Of a stretch of 64,000 nt of DNA, positions 32,378-42,059 are shown in pieces. The position numbers and the translations under genes were made by a program. The stretch spans positions 11,282,069 to 11,346,068 of the forward strand of contig NC_091369.1 in the NCBI RefSeq assembly GCF_038502225.1. The letters run 5' to 3'. The DNA is from Cherax quadricarinatus. Its lineage: Eukaryota; Arthropoda; Malacostraca; Decapoda; Parastacidae. The notes beneath the pieces are model-generated. The model ran no database searches. It was not told where the DNA came from and saw only the letters and a list, made by a program, of their open reading frames with translations. Each line of letters opens with the position of its first letter. Within the stretch, counting starts at the first letter, position 1.

Positions 32378-32584
32378 GTTTCTTCAATAAAGATTCCCAT
32401 GTGTTGCATAAGTGTCTCAATTCTTCAACGACAGATATCTTTACCAGATGCCAGATCCGTCAGGCTGTGATATGTGCGAGCCAGTGGGCCACCAACAGAA
32501 ACAGCCTGGTTGATCAGCCTCGCACCAGACTAGCCTGGCCCATGGCCGGGCTCCAGAAGTAGAAAGACTCGAGACTCATTAAAA

Positions 32585-32989
32585 ACAAAGATCAAAGAAA
32601 GAAAGATTCCCCACCAGCAAATAATTATTCTCATCACTCAGTTGTTTATTTCAAATATCTCTCCTTCATTGTAATAGTTTACTCTATGTTCTGTATCTTG
32701 CAGTTTTTGAATTACCCCTTCAGGGGTAACTCTGTAGAAATGTTTTTATGCACAAATAAGTTCAGTTTTCTTACCAGTTTCCTTCCTGTGTGATTTATAA
32801 GGCTGTTTATATAAGATAGTTTAATGCATGGGATAACTAAGAGTTTGTTGATTTTTTAAACTGAACTGTTTTACAGGGTGTCTCAGTCCTTTTTTACGTA
32901 GGTTTTAACAGGCTAAAAGCCGTTATCCTACCTAAGCTCATTTTAAAGTCCAGCCTATCTAAAGTATACTACCACTCCCAGGATACCGT
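32585..32989. other. unassigned AT-rich sequence
   Basis: No supported feature. Confidence 0.4.
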
Positions 32990-33055
32990 CCACAAGGGTC
33001 GACGAGCACCCAGGTACCTACATACTACTAGGTGAACAGGGACAGCAGGTGTTGT
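32990..33055 (-). mobile_element. tRNA-like SINE, internal fragment
   Basis: Minus strand CACCTGCTGTCCCTGTTCAC, then TAGTAGTATGTAGGTACCTGGGTG in two parts: the middle of the SINE at 14825-15140. Confidence 0.75.
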
Positions 33056-33217
33056 ATCTACTTTTCTCTAATGACTTTTTCCAGTGATTTACAATATGTT
33101 AGTATGTGCATGCGCGTGTGCAGGTGGGAGTTGTGTTGGAGGATGTGGGATGTGTGCGTTGGAGGGTGTGCGCACGGGATGGGTTGTGTGGGTGGGTGGA
33201 AGCTATATCAGTTAGCA

Positions 33218-33251
<34 letters not shown>

Positions 33252-34134
33252 GTGTGTACTCAGTTGAGTTTGCAAGGATTAAGACATAATTATTTACGCT
33301 GCTTCCCAAGTACTTACTCTCATCGAATTTATTATTAAGGAATTTACTGCAAGGTGTAATTGGCTTCCTCTCCCAGGATTTCAAACAACCCATACCTATC
33401 CGCTTTCTTTAATCTGAGTATTCTGTACGGTATATCATGATTAGGTTTCCGCTGCTTCTGCTCTCTTCTATTGATCGGTTAAGTTCCTTATATATTTTCT
33501 TGTAGTCATTTTCCCTCAGTGCCGGTACCCACTTCGTTGCGAGCCGTTGAATCTTCTAGTTGTCTAGACTGGAGAGTTCATATGCTTGAGCAGGTCCTTG
33601 AACCATGCTGACGCTGCAAGCTGCAAGATGGACGTATAGTACCTTGTGTATAATGTTCTAAATGAATCTTTGTCAAGGTACCTGAAATCCGTATTTAGGT
33701 TAGCTTGTTTTACTGTTCCCACTATGAGTGTTTTTTTTTTCAAGCCTTAATTAAATAGCTACAGTATGAATGTGAATAATATGTTTGACATGAAAGCTAT
33801 ATTTCAAATTTTTCCTCCAGCTCCCCAGACATAGGACGTGTGTTTAGGACACTGCAGGCACTGCCTCTCTGGACCATAACACCGAGTGTCTAGTAAAGAA
33901 TGTTGGTCGGTTTGGGGTCCTTGGTTTACCCTGACGAGTTCGTCACCTAACAACTTGTCCCGTGCACCGAGAGCCTCGGATCCTATTGGAATGAAGAAAG
34001 GTTCTAGGCGCTGTATATGTTGATCTGGGTCTTACTGAAACTCGCGGCACCACTCCCTTTAGCTTCGAGGTACCGTAAGCAGATGTCGGTCATCCCCCCC
34101 CCTCACACACACATACAGTTAGTATGTGTATGTA
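33056..34134. other. unassigned, with a (GT)n run
   Basis: (GT)n at 33219-33250 after a G-rich stretch. No gene or family recognised in the rest. Confidence 0.4.
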
Positions 34135-34136
34135 TA

Positions 34137-34180
<44 letters not shown>

Positions 34181-34183
34181 AGA
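34135..34183. repeat. (TG)n microsatellite
   Basis: Pure TG for about 44 bases, 20 bp left of the 5' truncation of an L-A copy. Confidence 0.95.
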
Positions 34184-34202
34184 TATAATTTTCAAACCGG
34201 AA

Positions 34203-35911
34203 AGAGAATCGAAGACTAACCCAAAAGGATTCTTTCAGGTATACAGAAGTAAGATCAGGGACAAGATAGGCCCACTCAAAAGTTCCTCGGGTCAGCTCAC
34301 TGACAGTGATAAGGAAATGTGTAGAATTTTTAACACATACTTCCTCTCAGTTTTTACACAGGAGGATACCAGCGATATTCCAGTAATGATAAATTATGTA
34401 GAACAGGACGATAATAAACTGTGCACGATTAGGGTCACAAGTGACATGGTCCTTAGGCAAATAGATAAATTAAAACCTAACAAATCCCCAGGCCCTGATG
34501 AACTGTATGCAAGGGTTCTAAAGGAATGTAAAGAGGAGCTTAGCACACCTTTGGCTAATCTTTTCAACATATCACTACAAACTGGCATGGTGCCAGATAA
34601 GTGGAAAATGGCAGGTCCTTAGCTTCGAACTATAGACCAATAAGCCTAACCTCCATAGTGGGAAAATTTATGGAATCAATAATTGCCGAGGCAGTTCGTA
34701 GCCACCTTGAAAAGCATAAATTAAGCAACGAATCTCAGCATGGTTTTACAAAGGGGCGTTCCTGCCTTACGAATTTATTAATTTTTTTCACTAAGGTATT
34801 TGAGGAGGTAGATCATGGTAATGAATATGATATTGTGTATATGGACTTCAGTAAGGCTTTTGACAGGGTCCCACATCAGAGACTATTGAGGAAAATTAAG
34901 GCACATGGAATAGGAGGAGAAATTTTTTCCTGGATAGAGGCATGGTTGACAAATAGGCAGCAGAGAGTTTGCATAAATGGGGAGAAATCAGAGTGGGGAA
35001 GCGTCACGAGCGGTGTTCCACAGGGGTCAGTGTTGGGCCCCCTGCTGTTCACAATCTACATAAACGACATAGATGAGGGCATAAAGAGCGACATCGGCAA
35101 GTTTGCCGATGACACCAAAATAGGCCGTCGAATTCATTCTGACGAGGACATTGGAGCACTCCAGGAAGATTTGAATGGACTGATGCAGTGGTCGGAGAAG
35201 TGGCAGATGCAGTTTAATATAGACAAATGCAAAGTTCTAAATGTTGGACAGGACAATAACCATGCCACATATAAACTAAATAATGTAGATCTTAATATTA
35301 CGGATTGCGAAAAAGATTTAGGAGTTCTGGTTAGCAGTAATCTGAAACCAAGACAACAGTGCATAAGTGTTCGCAATAAAGCTAATAGAATCCTTGGCTT
35401 CATATCAAGAAGCATAAATAATAGGAGTCCTCAGGTTGTTCTTCAACTCTATACATCCTTGGTTAGGCCTCATTTAGATTATGCTGCACAGTTTTGGTCA
35501 CCGTATTACAGAATGGATATAAATTCTCTGGAAAATGTACAAAGGAGGATGACAAAGTTGATCCCATGTATCAGAAACCTTCCCTATGAGGATAGACTAA
35601 GGGCCCTGAATCTGCACTCTCTAGAAAGACGTAGAATTAGGGGGGATATGATTGAGGTGTATAAATGGAAGACAGGAATAAATAAAGGGGATGTAAATAG
35701 TGTGCTGAAAATATCTAGCCTAGACAGGACTTGCAGCAATGGTTTTAAGTTGGAAAAATTCAGATTCAGGAAGGATATAGGAAAGTACTGGTTTGGTAAT
35801 AGAGTTGTGGATGAGTGGAACAAACTCCCGAGTACAGTTATAGAGGCCAGAACGTTGTGTAGCTTTAAAAATAGGTTGGATAAATACATGAGTGGATGTG
35901 GGTGGGTGTGA
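34203..35911 (+). pseudogene. L-A ORF2 fragment, frameshifted by a 31-bp deletion
   Basis: Begins at the equivalent of ORF2 residue 403 and reads through the fingers (KPNKSPGPDELYARVLKE) to MVPDKWKMA. There 31 bp are missing at about 34612, flanked by CA microhomology in the intact copy, shifting the frame. The second frame (34601-35911) carries SNYRPISLTSI, YMDFSKAFD, SGVPQGSVLGPLLF, the catalytic FADD and the C-terminus. Differences from the full copy are few (for example S/I, I/T, G/R, L/M). Confidence 0.95.
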
Positions 35912-36089
35912 GTTGGACCTGATAGCTTGTGCTACCAGGTCGGTTGCCGTGTTCCTCCCTTAAGTCAATGTGACCTGACCTGACTAGGTTGGGTGCATTG
36001 GCTTAAGCCGGTAGGAGACTTGGACCTGCCTCGCATGGGCCAGTAGGCCTTCTGCAGTGTTCCTTCGTTCTTATGTTCTTATGTTCTTA
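34203..36089 (+). mobile_element. L-A (CR1-like) LINE, 5'-truncated copy
   Basis: Aligns to the full-length copy with a constant offset of 4768 before the 31-bp deletion and 4799 after it; within the coding part no other indel is needed. The 3' UTR and the terminal TTCTTATG repeats (36066-36089) match. A typical 5'-truncated LINE insertion, probably recent. Confidence 0.95.
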
Positions 36090-36645
36090 AATTAAATGCC
36101 AGAGAGGTAGAAAAGACGGACAAACAATAGAGTATAAGGAAGGAGAAAGTGGAATAGATGGTATAGGGAAGAGGAGGGAGACGACAACTTTGGAAAGGGA
36201 AAGTTATGAGGTGGGGAAAACGTAGCGTGAACACCCACGTGATGGTTTTACTCGGCAGCAGACTAATTACTTGCGCTAGTGTTAGGCAGCTAGTGATGGA
36301 TAATTAGTGAGGCCACAGGTGTCTGAGCAGAGGGTGGCACCTAACACGCACCATTTCCTGTGTTAGTAATTTGGCAGATAACTACAGTAAACGCAGTTAG
36401 TCATGGCTAATTACTTAAGCGACAGATTCGTTAGAGAGAGAGACAGAGCGAGAGAGGGAGGGAGGGAAGGAGGAAGGAAGGACTATGTAGATCTTGTAAA
36501 TGGAGTATAAACATCGACAGAAATGTAAAACACAAAAGCAATAATAGGGCATTAAGGAGATTTTTCACCCTCCATGAACGACATTAAATTGGATTTCAAG
36601 GTCTACAGGTAACCCTCATAGAAAGCTAACCTGTAATATTTCTTG
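36090..36645. other. unassigned, between two L-A copies
   Basis: GA-rich patch at 36430-36482. No feature otherwise. Confidence 0.4.
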
Positions 36646-36705
36646 TTGCAGCCTGGTCATTGACCAGGTCGCGGGGGCGATGACTCCCAGAACACCCTCC
36701 AGGTT
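36646..36705 (+). mobile_element. L-B LINE 3' end fragment
   Basis: AGCCTGGTCATTGACCAGGT and CGCGGGGGCGATGACTCCCA, AACACCCTCCAGG; directly abuts the full L-A element. Confidence 0.7.
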
Positions 36706-36740
36706 TGACACGAGGACAGAGAGAGGTGTCATCAGTTCGT

Positions 36741-36782
36741 CAGTGTTCAGTGGTCAGTCGTCAGTGTTCAGTGGTCAGTCGT
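36741..36782 (+). repeat. two 21-bp direct repeats in the L-A 5' UTR
   Basis: CAGTGTTCAGTGGTCAGTCG plus T occurs twice in tandem, about 60 bp before the ORF1 start. It might belong to the internal promoter region; this is speculation. Confidence 0.8.
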
Positions 36783-36838
36783 CACGTGAGGTCACAGACC
36801 CTGAGCTGCTTGGGGATTAGCGTGGACGGTTACAAAGC

Positions 36839-37765
36839 ATGGCTTGCTTCTACAGTGTTTTAAAAGCTGAGGTTGGAGAGTTGAAGGAGGAGGTCTTGCT
36901 TCTCCAGGAGGAGATTAGGAGGCTGAAGGTCCACCTCAATGGGCCTGGGAGAGAGTGTGAGGTGGTTGGAGATGTGGGGAATGAGGCTTCTAGCAGTGAG
37001 GTGCAGTCTGTCTCTCACTGTGAGGAGGCTGTAGGTGGGGTGGTAGCAACGGCTACCAGCAGTGAGGTGCAGCCCAGCACCTGCTACAAGTGGCGAGTTG
37101 TTCACAGTAATGGGAGGCGCATCAGAGTAAGGAAAGTTAAGAGTGCAGATCTGAAGGTAGGAAATCGCTTCTCTGTTCTCCAGGATGAATGTACTTCAGT
37201 GGCCAGTGAAGGTAAGGGTACTACTGCCCCTGCTAATGAAGGTAAGCGCATTCTTGTGGTTGGTGACTCTCAGGTAAGATATGTTGATCGTGCTTTTTGT
37301 AATAGGAATAAGAAGATGAGAGATAGAGTGTGCTTCCCTGGAGCTGGTGTTGGGGACATTGTCAACAGACTGGATAATATCATGTCAGGTAATGGGAACA
37401 AGCCCATTATCTGTCTCAGTGCTGGTGGAAATGATATTGGGAAGGGTAGGAGAGAAGAGCTGCTAGATAAGTACAGGTCAGCTATAGATTTCATTAAGTC
37501 TAAGGGAGGGATCCCAATCATATGTAGCATCTTGCCTAGAAGGGGAGTAGGAAATGAATGGTTGTCTAGGGCAATTGGTGTAAATTGCTGGCTAGACAGA
37601 TACTGCAAGGAACTTGCAATCCCATTCATTGACAACTGGAACAACTTTTATGGCAAACATGATATGTATGCAAGGGATGGGGTTCATCTCTCTGGGGCAG
37701 GGGTGGTAGCACTTGCAGACTCGATTGAGAAGGCCATTGGTGAAATGCCTATGATTTTAAACTGA
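36839..37765 (+). CDS. L-A ORF1: coiled coil plus SGNH-type esterase domain
   Basis: 308 residues. Residues about 6-35 form a Glu/Leu-rich coiled coil. Residues about 137-305 carry the SGNH hydrolase blocks: GDS with Ser144, PGAGVGDI (Gly block), GGND with Asn198, and DGVH with Asp280 and His283, so a catalytic triad is intact. CR1-group elements are known to carry such esterase ORF1 proteins; the role in retrotransposition is unclear, possibly membrane or RNP handling. No zinc knuckle or RRM is seen. The ATG at 36839 is the first in frame. The stop overlaps the ORF2 start (TGATG). Confidence 0.9.
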   Translation: MACFYSVLKAEVGELKEEVLLLQEEIRRLKVHLNGPGRECEVVGDVGNEASSSEVQSVSHCEEAVGGVVATATSSEVQPSTCYKWRVVHSNGRRIRVRKVKSADLKVGNRFSVLQDECTSVASEGKGTTAPANEGKRILVVGDSQVRYVDRAFCNRNKKMRDRVCFPGAGVGDIVNRLDNIMSGNGNKPIICLSAGGNDIGKGRREELLDKYRSAIDFIKSKGGIPIICSILPRRGVGNEWLSRAIGVNCWLDRYCKELAIPFIDNWNNFYGKHDMYARDGVHLSGAGVVALADSIEKAIGEMPMILN

Positions 37766-40710
37766 TGGAAGATAGAGGTATGGGTGTGTGTGGGAAACAA
37801 GCAGGTTGCAACACTAGGGTTGGAAACAGTAAATGTATAAAAGGCATTCAGCATGAAGTTATAAATAAAGACAATAGAACAGGTCAGCAAACAAAGGGGG
37901 ACAGCAGAGGGCAGCAAGGGACTAGCTCCCTTAAGGTTTACTATACTAATAGCAGGAGTGTTAGAAATAAGATAGATGAGCTAAGATTAATTGCAAGTGC
38001 AGGAAACATAGATATTATTGCTATAACAGAGACCTGGCTCAATCTGAAAGATAGAGAGATGCCCTCTGAATGTCACATACAAGGCTATAAATTATTCCAC
38101 ACTGACAGGGTCAACAGGAAAGGTGGTGGAGTAGCGATGTATGTCAGAGACAATTTAAATTGTTGTGTTAGACAAGATATTAAATTAGAAGCGTCAGCCA
38201 CTGAATCTGTTTGGTTACAGCTTCTCGAGGGCCGAGAAAAACTAATTTTGGGTGTGATTTACAGGGCCCCAAATCTTGATAGGGAGTGCAGTAAACTTCT
38301 ATGGGACGAAATTCGTAAGGCATCTACATACGAAAATGTTGTGCTAATGGGAGATTTCAACTATAGACAGATTGACTGGAGCAATTTGACAGGAAATTTA
38401 GAGTCGGGTGACTTTCTTGATACGATCCAGGATTGTTTTTTAAAACAGTTTGTGACAGAGCCAACTAGGGGAAATAACCTCCTTGACTTGGTTCTTGCCA
38501 GTAGGGAAACACTAATTAATAATCTTGAGGTTAATGATGAGCTTGGGGAGAGTGATCACAAATCACTCAGTTTTAACATATCATGGAATTCCCCTAATAA
38601 TGGCAATCAAGTCTCCGTCCCTGACTTTCGCTTGGCTGATTTCATAGGACTGAAAAATTACTTAGGTGGGCTGAACTGGAATGACCTGACTAGGGGTCAG
38701 GTAGGTGGTGATGGTTGCCGATATGATGCTTTCCAGGGCATAGTTCTAGCTGCTCAGTCAAATTATGTTCCAAATAGGGAAATCAGATCAAACAAAAATG
38801 ATCCTAAATGGATGAACAATAGATTAAAATATCTGATTGGTCAAAAGAGAGGCATATATAGGCAAATCAAAAGAGGAGAGGGGCAATTAAGAAATCGATA
38901 TATTCAGTTAAAGAGAGAAATAAAAAAGGGAATTAGAAAAGCAAATAGAGATTATGAGGTTAAAGTTGCAAGAGAATCGAAGACTAACCCAAAAGGATTC
39001 TTTCAGGTATACAGAAGTAAGATCAGGGACAAGATAGGCCCACTCAAAAGTTCCTCGGGTCAGCTCACTGACAGTGATAAGGAAATGTGTAGAATTTTTA
39101 ACACATACTTCCTCTCAGTTTTTACACAGGAGGATACCAGCGATATTCCAGTAATGATAAATTATGTAGAACAGGACGATAATAAACTGTGCACTATTAG
39201 GGTCACAAGTGACATGGTCCTTAGGCAAATAGATAAATTAAAACCTAACAAATCCCCAGGCCCTGATGAACTGTATGCAAGGGTTCTAAAGGAATGTAAA
39301 GAGGAGCTTAGCACACCTTTGGCTAATCTTTTCAACATATCACTACAAACTGGCATGGTGCCAGATAAGTGGAAAATGGCAAATGTGATACCTATTTTCA
39401 AAACAGGTGACAGGTCCTTAGCTTCGAACTATAGACCAATAAGCCTAACCTCCATAGTGGGAAAATTTATGGAATCAATAATTGCCGAGGCAGTTCGTAG
39501 CCACCTTGAAAAGCATAAATTAATCAACGAATCTCAGCATGGTTTTACAAAGGGGCGTTCCTGCCTTACGAATTTATTAACTTTTTTCACTAAGGTATTT
39601 GAGGAGGTAGATCATGGTAATGAATATGATATTGTGTATATGGACTTCAGTAAGGCTTTTGACAGGGTCCCACATCAGAGACTATTGAGGAAAATTAAAG
39701 CACATGGAATAGGAGGAGAAATTTTTTCCTGGATAGAGGCATGGTTGACAAATAGGCAGCAGAGAGTTTGCATAAATGGGGAGAAATCAGAGTGGGGAAG
39801 CGTCACGAGCGGTGTTCCACAGGGGTCAGTGTTGGGCCCCCTGCTGTTCACAATCTACATAAACGACATAGATGAGGGCATAAAGAGCGACATCGGCAAG
39901 TTTGCCGATGACACCAAAATAGGCCGTCGAATTCATTCTGACGAGGACATTCGAGCACTCCAGGAAGATTTGAATAGACTGATGCAGTGGTCGGAGAAGT
40001 GGCAGATGCAGTTTAATATAGACAAATGCAAAGTTCTAAATGTTGGTCAGGACAATAACCATGCCACATATAAACTAAATAATGTAGATCTTAATATTAC
40101 GGATTGCGAAAAAGATTTAGGAGTTCTGGTTAGCAGTAATCTGAAACCAAGACAACAGTGCATAAGTGTTCGCAATAAAGCTAATAGAATCCTTGGCTTC
40201 ATATCAAGAAGCATAAATAATAGGAGTCCTCAGGTTGTTCTTCAACTCTATACATCCTTGGTTAGGCCTCATTTAGATTATGCTGCACAGTTTTGGTCAC
40301 CGTATTACAGAATGGATATAAATTCTCTGGAAAATGTACAAAGGAGGATGACAAAGATGATCCCATGTATCAGAAACCTTCCCTATGAGGATAGACTAAG
40401 GGCCCTGAAACTGCACTCTCTAGAAAGACGTAGAATTAGGGGGGATATGATTGAGGTTTATAAGTGGAAGACAGGAATAAATAAAGGGGATGTAAATAGT
40501 GTGCTGAAAATATCTAGCCTAGACAGGACTCGCAGCAATGGTTTTAAGTTGGAAAAATTCAGATTCAGGAGGGATATAGGAAAGTACTGGTTTGGTAATA
40601 GAGTTGTGGATGAGTGGAACAAACTCCCAAGTACCGTTATAGAGGCCAGAACGTTGTGTAGCTTTAAAAATAGGTTGGATAAATACATGAGTAGATGTGG
40701 GTGGGTGTGA
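37765..40710 (+). CDS. L-A ORF2: AP-type endonuclease and reverse transcriptase
   Basis: 981 residues, uninterrupted. Endonuclease at about 55-275: YTNSRSVRNK, ITETWL (Glu89), GDFN (196-199), SDH (263-265), all metal or catalytic positions. Reverse transcriptase at about 490-780: KPNKSPGPDE, SNYRPISLTSI, YMDFSKAFD (Asp627), SGVPQGSVLGPLLF, FADD (713-716). The C-terminal region to 981 (RRRIRGDMIEVYKWKTGINK and following) is typical of this LINE group. The protein nicks the target and primes reverse transcription there. All key residues are present, so the copy could be active. Confidence 0.95.
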   Translation: MEDRGMGVCGKQAGCNTRVGNSKCIKGIQHEVINKDNRTGQQTKGDSRGQQGTSSLKVYYTNSRSVRNKIDELRLIASAGNIDIIAITETWLNLKDREMPSECHIQGYKLFHTDRVNRKGGGVAMYVRDNLNCCVRQDIKLEASATESVWLQLLEGREKLILGVIYRAPNLDRECSKLLWDEIRKASTYENVVLMGDFNYRQIDWSNLTGNLESGDFLDTIQDCFLKQFVTEPTRGNNLLDLVLASRETLINNLEVNDELGESDHKSLSFNISWNSPNNGNQVSVPDFRLADFIGLKNYLGGLNWNDLTRGQVGGDGCRYDAFQGIVLAAQSNYVPNREIRSNKNDPKWMNNRLKYLIGQKRGIYRQIKRGEGQLRNRYIQLKREIKKGIRKANRDYEVKVARESKTNPKGFFQVYRSKIRDKIGPLKSSSGQLTDSDKEMCRIFNTYFLSVFTQEDTSDIPVMINYVEQDDNKLCTIRVTSDMVLRQIDKLKPNKSPGPDELYARVLKECKEELSTPLANLFNISLQTGMVPDKWKMANVIPIFKTGDRSLASNYRPISLTSIVGKFMESIIAEAVRSHLEKHKLINESQHGFTKGRSCLTNLLTFFTKVFEEVDHGNEYDIVYMDFSKAFDRVPHQRLLRKIKAHGIGGEIFSWIEAWLTNRQQRVCINGEKSEWGSVTSGVPQGSVLGPLLFTIYINDIDEGIKSDIGKFADDTKIGRRIHSDEDIRALQEDLNRLMQWSEKWQMQFNIDKCKVLNVGQDNNHATYKLNNVDLNITDCEKDLGVLVSSNLKPRQQCISVRNKANRILGFISRSINNRSPQVVLQLYTSLVRPHLDYAAQFWSPYYRMDINSLENVQRRMTKMIPCIRNLPYEDRLRALKLHSLERRRIRGDMIEVYKWKTGINKGDVNSVLKISSLDRTRSNGFKLEKFRFRRDIGKYWFGNRVVDEWNKLPSTVIEARTLCSFKNRLDKYMSRCGWV

Positions 40711-40888
40711 GTTGGACCTGATAGCTTGTGCTAACAGGTCGGTTGCCGTGTTCCTCCCTTAAGTCAATGTGACCTGACCTGACTAGGTTGGGTGCATTGG
40801 CTTAAGCCGGTAGGGACTTGGACCTGCCTCGCATGGGCCAGTAGGCCTTCTGCAGTGTTCCTTCGTTCTTATGTTCTTATGTTCTTAA
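40711..40888 (+). other. L-A 3' UTR and terminal TTCTTATG repeats
   Basis: GTTGGACCTGATAGCTTGTG through CGTTCTTATGTTCTTATG. Nearly identical to 35912-36089, which differs by one base in GGTAGGAGACTTGG and a few substitutions. The region is probably what the reverse transcriptase recognises. Confidence 0.85.
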
Positions 40889-41220
40889 CATTCTACTTAA
40901 GAGCATATAGGATTTCTAGCACTACCTTTAAGACGAATGTTCTACATGAATCAAGTATTTTTTTCATAACTTCGATACTAGACACACTTCACTGACAACT
41001 GTAGAAGAAAAGAGTGAATTAACCACTGTACCAGACACTGAACAGATTCTTCATACTTCCATTTAGTCAAGTTTTACACAACCTCTCCAACCTTTCTTTT
41101 TTTTTTCGAAGATTAAGACAAGCTTAAAATGCATCACATCCAGCACAGTCAAGGATGTAGTAGCTAAGAAACACACCCCGCAAAGTAATTAGCATTAAAA
41201 TGGTATAAAATACCGACAGG
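40889..41220. other. unassigned
   Basis: No feature seen besides a T run near 41099-41107. Confidence 0.4.
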
Positions 41221-41269
41221 TTGTTAGGTAAGACACATATGCAACAGTTAGGTATCTTTATTTCGAAAC

Positions 41270-41297
41270 GTTTCGCCTACACAGTAGGCTTCTTCAG
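41270..41297 (-). ncRNA. H1 hammerhead-like core
   Basis: Mirror of 41310-41337: CTGAAGA, GCCTAC-TGT-GTAGGC, GAAACGTT. Confidence 0.6.
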
Positions 41298-41309
41298 TCG
41301 AGTACTCGA

Positions 41310-41337
41310 CTGAAGAAGCCTACTGTGTAGGCGAAAC
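41310..41337 (+). ncRNA. H1 hammerhead-like core with longer stem II
   Basis: CTGAAGA (N7 = A), stem II GCCTAC-TGT-GTAGGC, one pair longer than the reference copy with both sides changed, then GAAACGT and T. TCGA just before the core pairs perfectly with TCGA just after the cleavage base (stem I). AATAAAG follows. Confidence 0.65.
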
Positions 41338-41386
41338 GTTTCGAAATAAAGATACCTAACTGTTGCATATGTGTCTTACCTAACAA

Positions 41387-41894
41387 ATAAATTAGCACTG
41401 GCGTCCATACCGTGTGGTGGATGTAACAAAATATACGTAGTGGAAACCTTAGAACGCATTAGGGAACTTTAGTGCACATCTCAAAGACCGTTTAAACAGC
41501 ACTTGCAGCACCATACACTGGAACTGGCACAACAGTCTCGTGAACTTAAAAGACGTCAAATTAGTAATTAGGGAAACTATCCAGCACTGCAGGTGTTGTT
41601 GAGAATCTACTCTTACTGCTACTGCCAACACCACACGTTATGGCAGGTTTATAATGTCACATGTTCTCAACAGCCCTTCCTGGCCAAATCGTACCCAGTC
41701 ATCGAGTAACCACACTCCCACATGCACCACCTGGCATTGTACCAACTATATATACCCTTCTTTTATTATTCTATGTTGTATTGAAAGATACTAAAGGGCG
41801 AAACATATCTACTCCTGTTTCAGTACTGTGTTGTACTAAAAAACGAAACATACATACTCCTGTGTTAATGTTGGTAGAATTACGGACAATGTGT
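41387..41894. other. unassigned
   Basis: Two loose copies of GCGAAACATATCTACTCCTG / ACGAAACATACATACTCCTG about 60 bp apart (41797 and 41842), and a third at 42967; unidentified short repeats. Confidence 0.4.
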
Positions 41895-41941
41895 TCGGTA
41901 AAAGGACACGTGCACCTAATGCGACATTTTACTGTGGCAAC

Positions 41942-41967
41942 GTTTCGCACTCCAGGAGCTTTGTCAA
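41942..41967 (-). ncRNA. H2 hammerhead-like core, TTGACAA type
   Basis: TTGACAA (41961-41967), stem II GCTCC-TGG-type with one mismatch, GAAACGT then T. TGGC before the core pairs with GCCA after it. AGTAAAATG follows in place of AATAAAATG. Confidence 0.55.
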
Positions 41968-41997
41968 GCCATTACAAATAATACAGGACACAGAGGA

Positions 41998-41999
<2 letters not shown>

Positions 42000-42056
<57 letters not shown>
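42000..42056. repeat. (TA)n microsatellite
   Basis: Pure TA at the left edge of the inverted SINE pair. Confidence 0.97.

Positions 42057-42059
<3 letters not shown>

Larger units (their letters stand above)
32112..32430. mobile_element. H1 element, well-preserved inverted pair
   Basis: Arms are near-perfect complements from GTTGAAGAATTGAGACACTT (32125) to its complement ending at 32429, with about 40 bp of unpaired centre. Both arms carry an intact core. Left end GAAAACCGACAAGTTGAAG matches H1 ends at 25845 and 55750, so the boundary lies left of 32125. It interrupts a LINE, evidence of transposition. Confidence 0.85.
32010..32580 (+). pseudogene. L-B-related LINE C-terminus split by an H1 insertion
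   Basis: The left part (32010-32110) reads GGPRLFNILPEDIRNTAGAS, the right part (32432-32580) reads YLYQMPD then a Cys-Asp box, SLVDQPRTRLAWPMAGLQK-like, both standard blocks of this LINE's C-terminus and second tail type. They are interrupted by the H1 pair at about 32112-32430. Confidence 0.75.
36706..40888 (+). mobile_element. L-A, full-length CR1-like non-LTR retrotransposon
   Basis: Layout: short 5' UTR with two 21-bp repeats, ORF1 (36839-37765), ORF2 (37765-40710), a 3' UTR of about 180 bp, and two and a half TTCTTATG units at the end. An esterase-type ORF1 and 8-bp 3' repeats of this kind are features of the CR1 group (established knowledge). Both ORFs are uninterrupted. The 5' boundary is approximate and I could not find a target-site duplication. 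Confidence 0.9.
41221..41386. mobile_element. H1 element as a perfect 166-bp palindrome
   Basis: Left arm 41221-41303 and right arm 41304-41386 are exact reverse complements, 83 bp each, with no spacer; the centre is GAGTACTC. Each arm carries an intact core. Ends read TTGTTAGGTAAGACACATAT and its complement. Perfect identity implies recent origin, gene conversion between arms, or an assembly artefact. Confidence 0.9.

Noticed and set aside
32119..32433. CGACA on both sides of the H1 pair as a 5-bp target-site duplication
   Set aside because: The left CGACA is part of the H1 terminus (ACCGACAAGTTG recurs at other H1 ends), so it is not duplicated target DNA.
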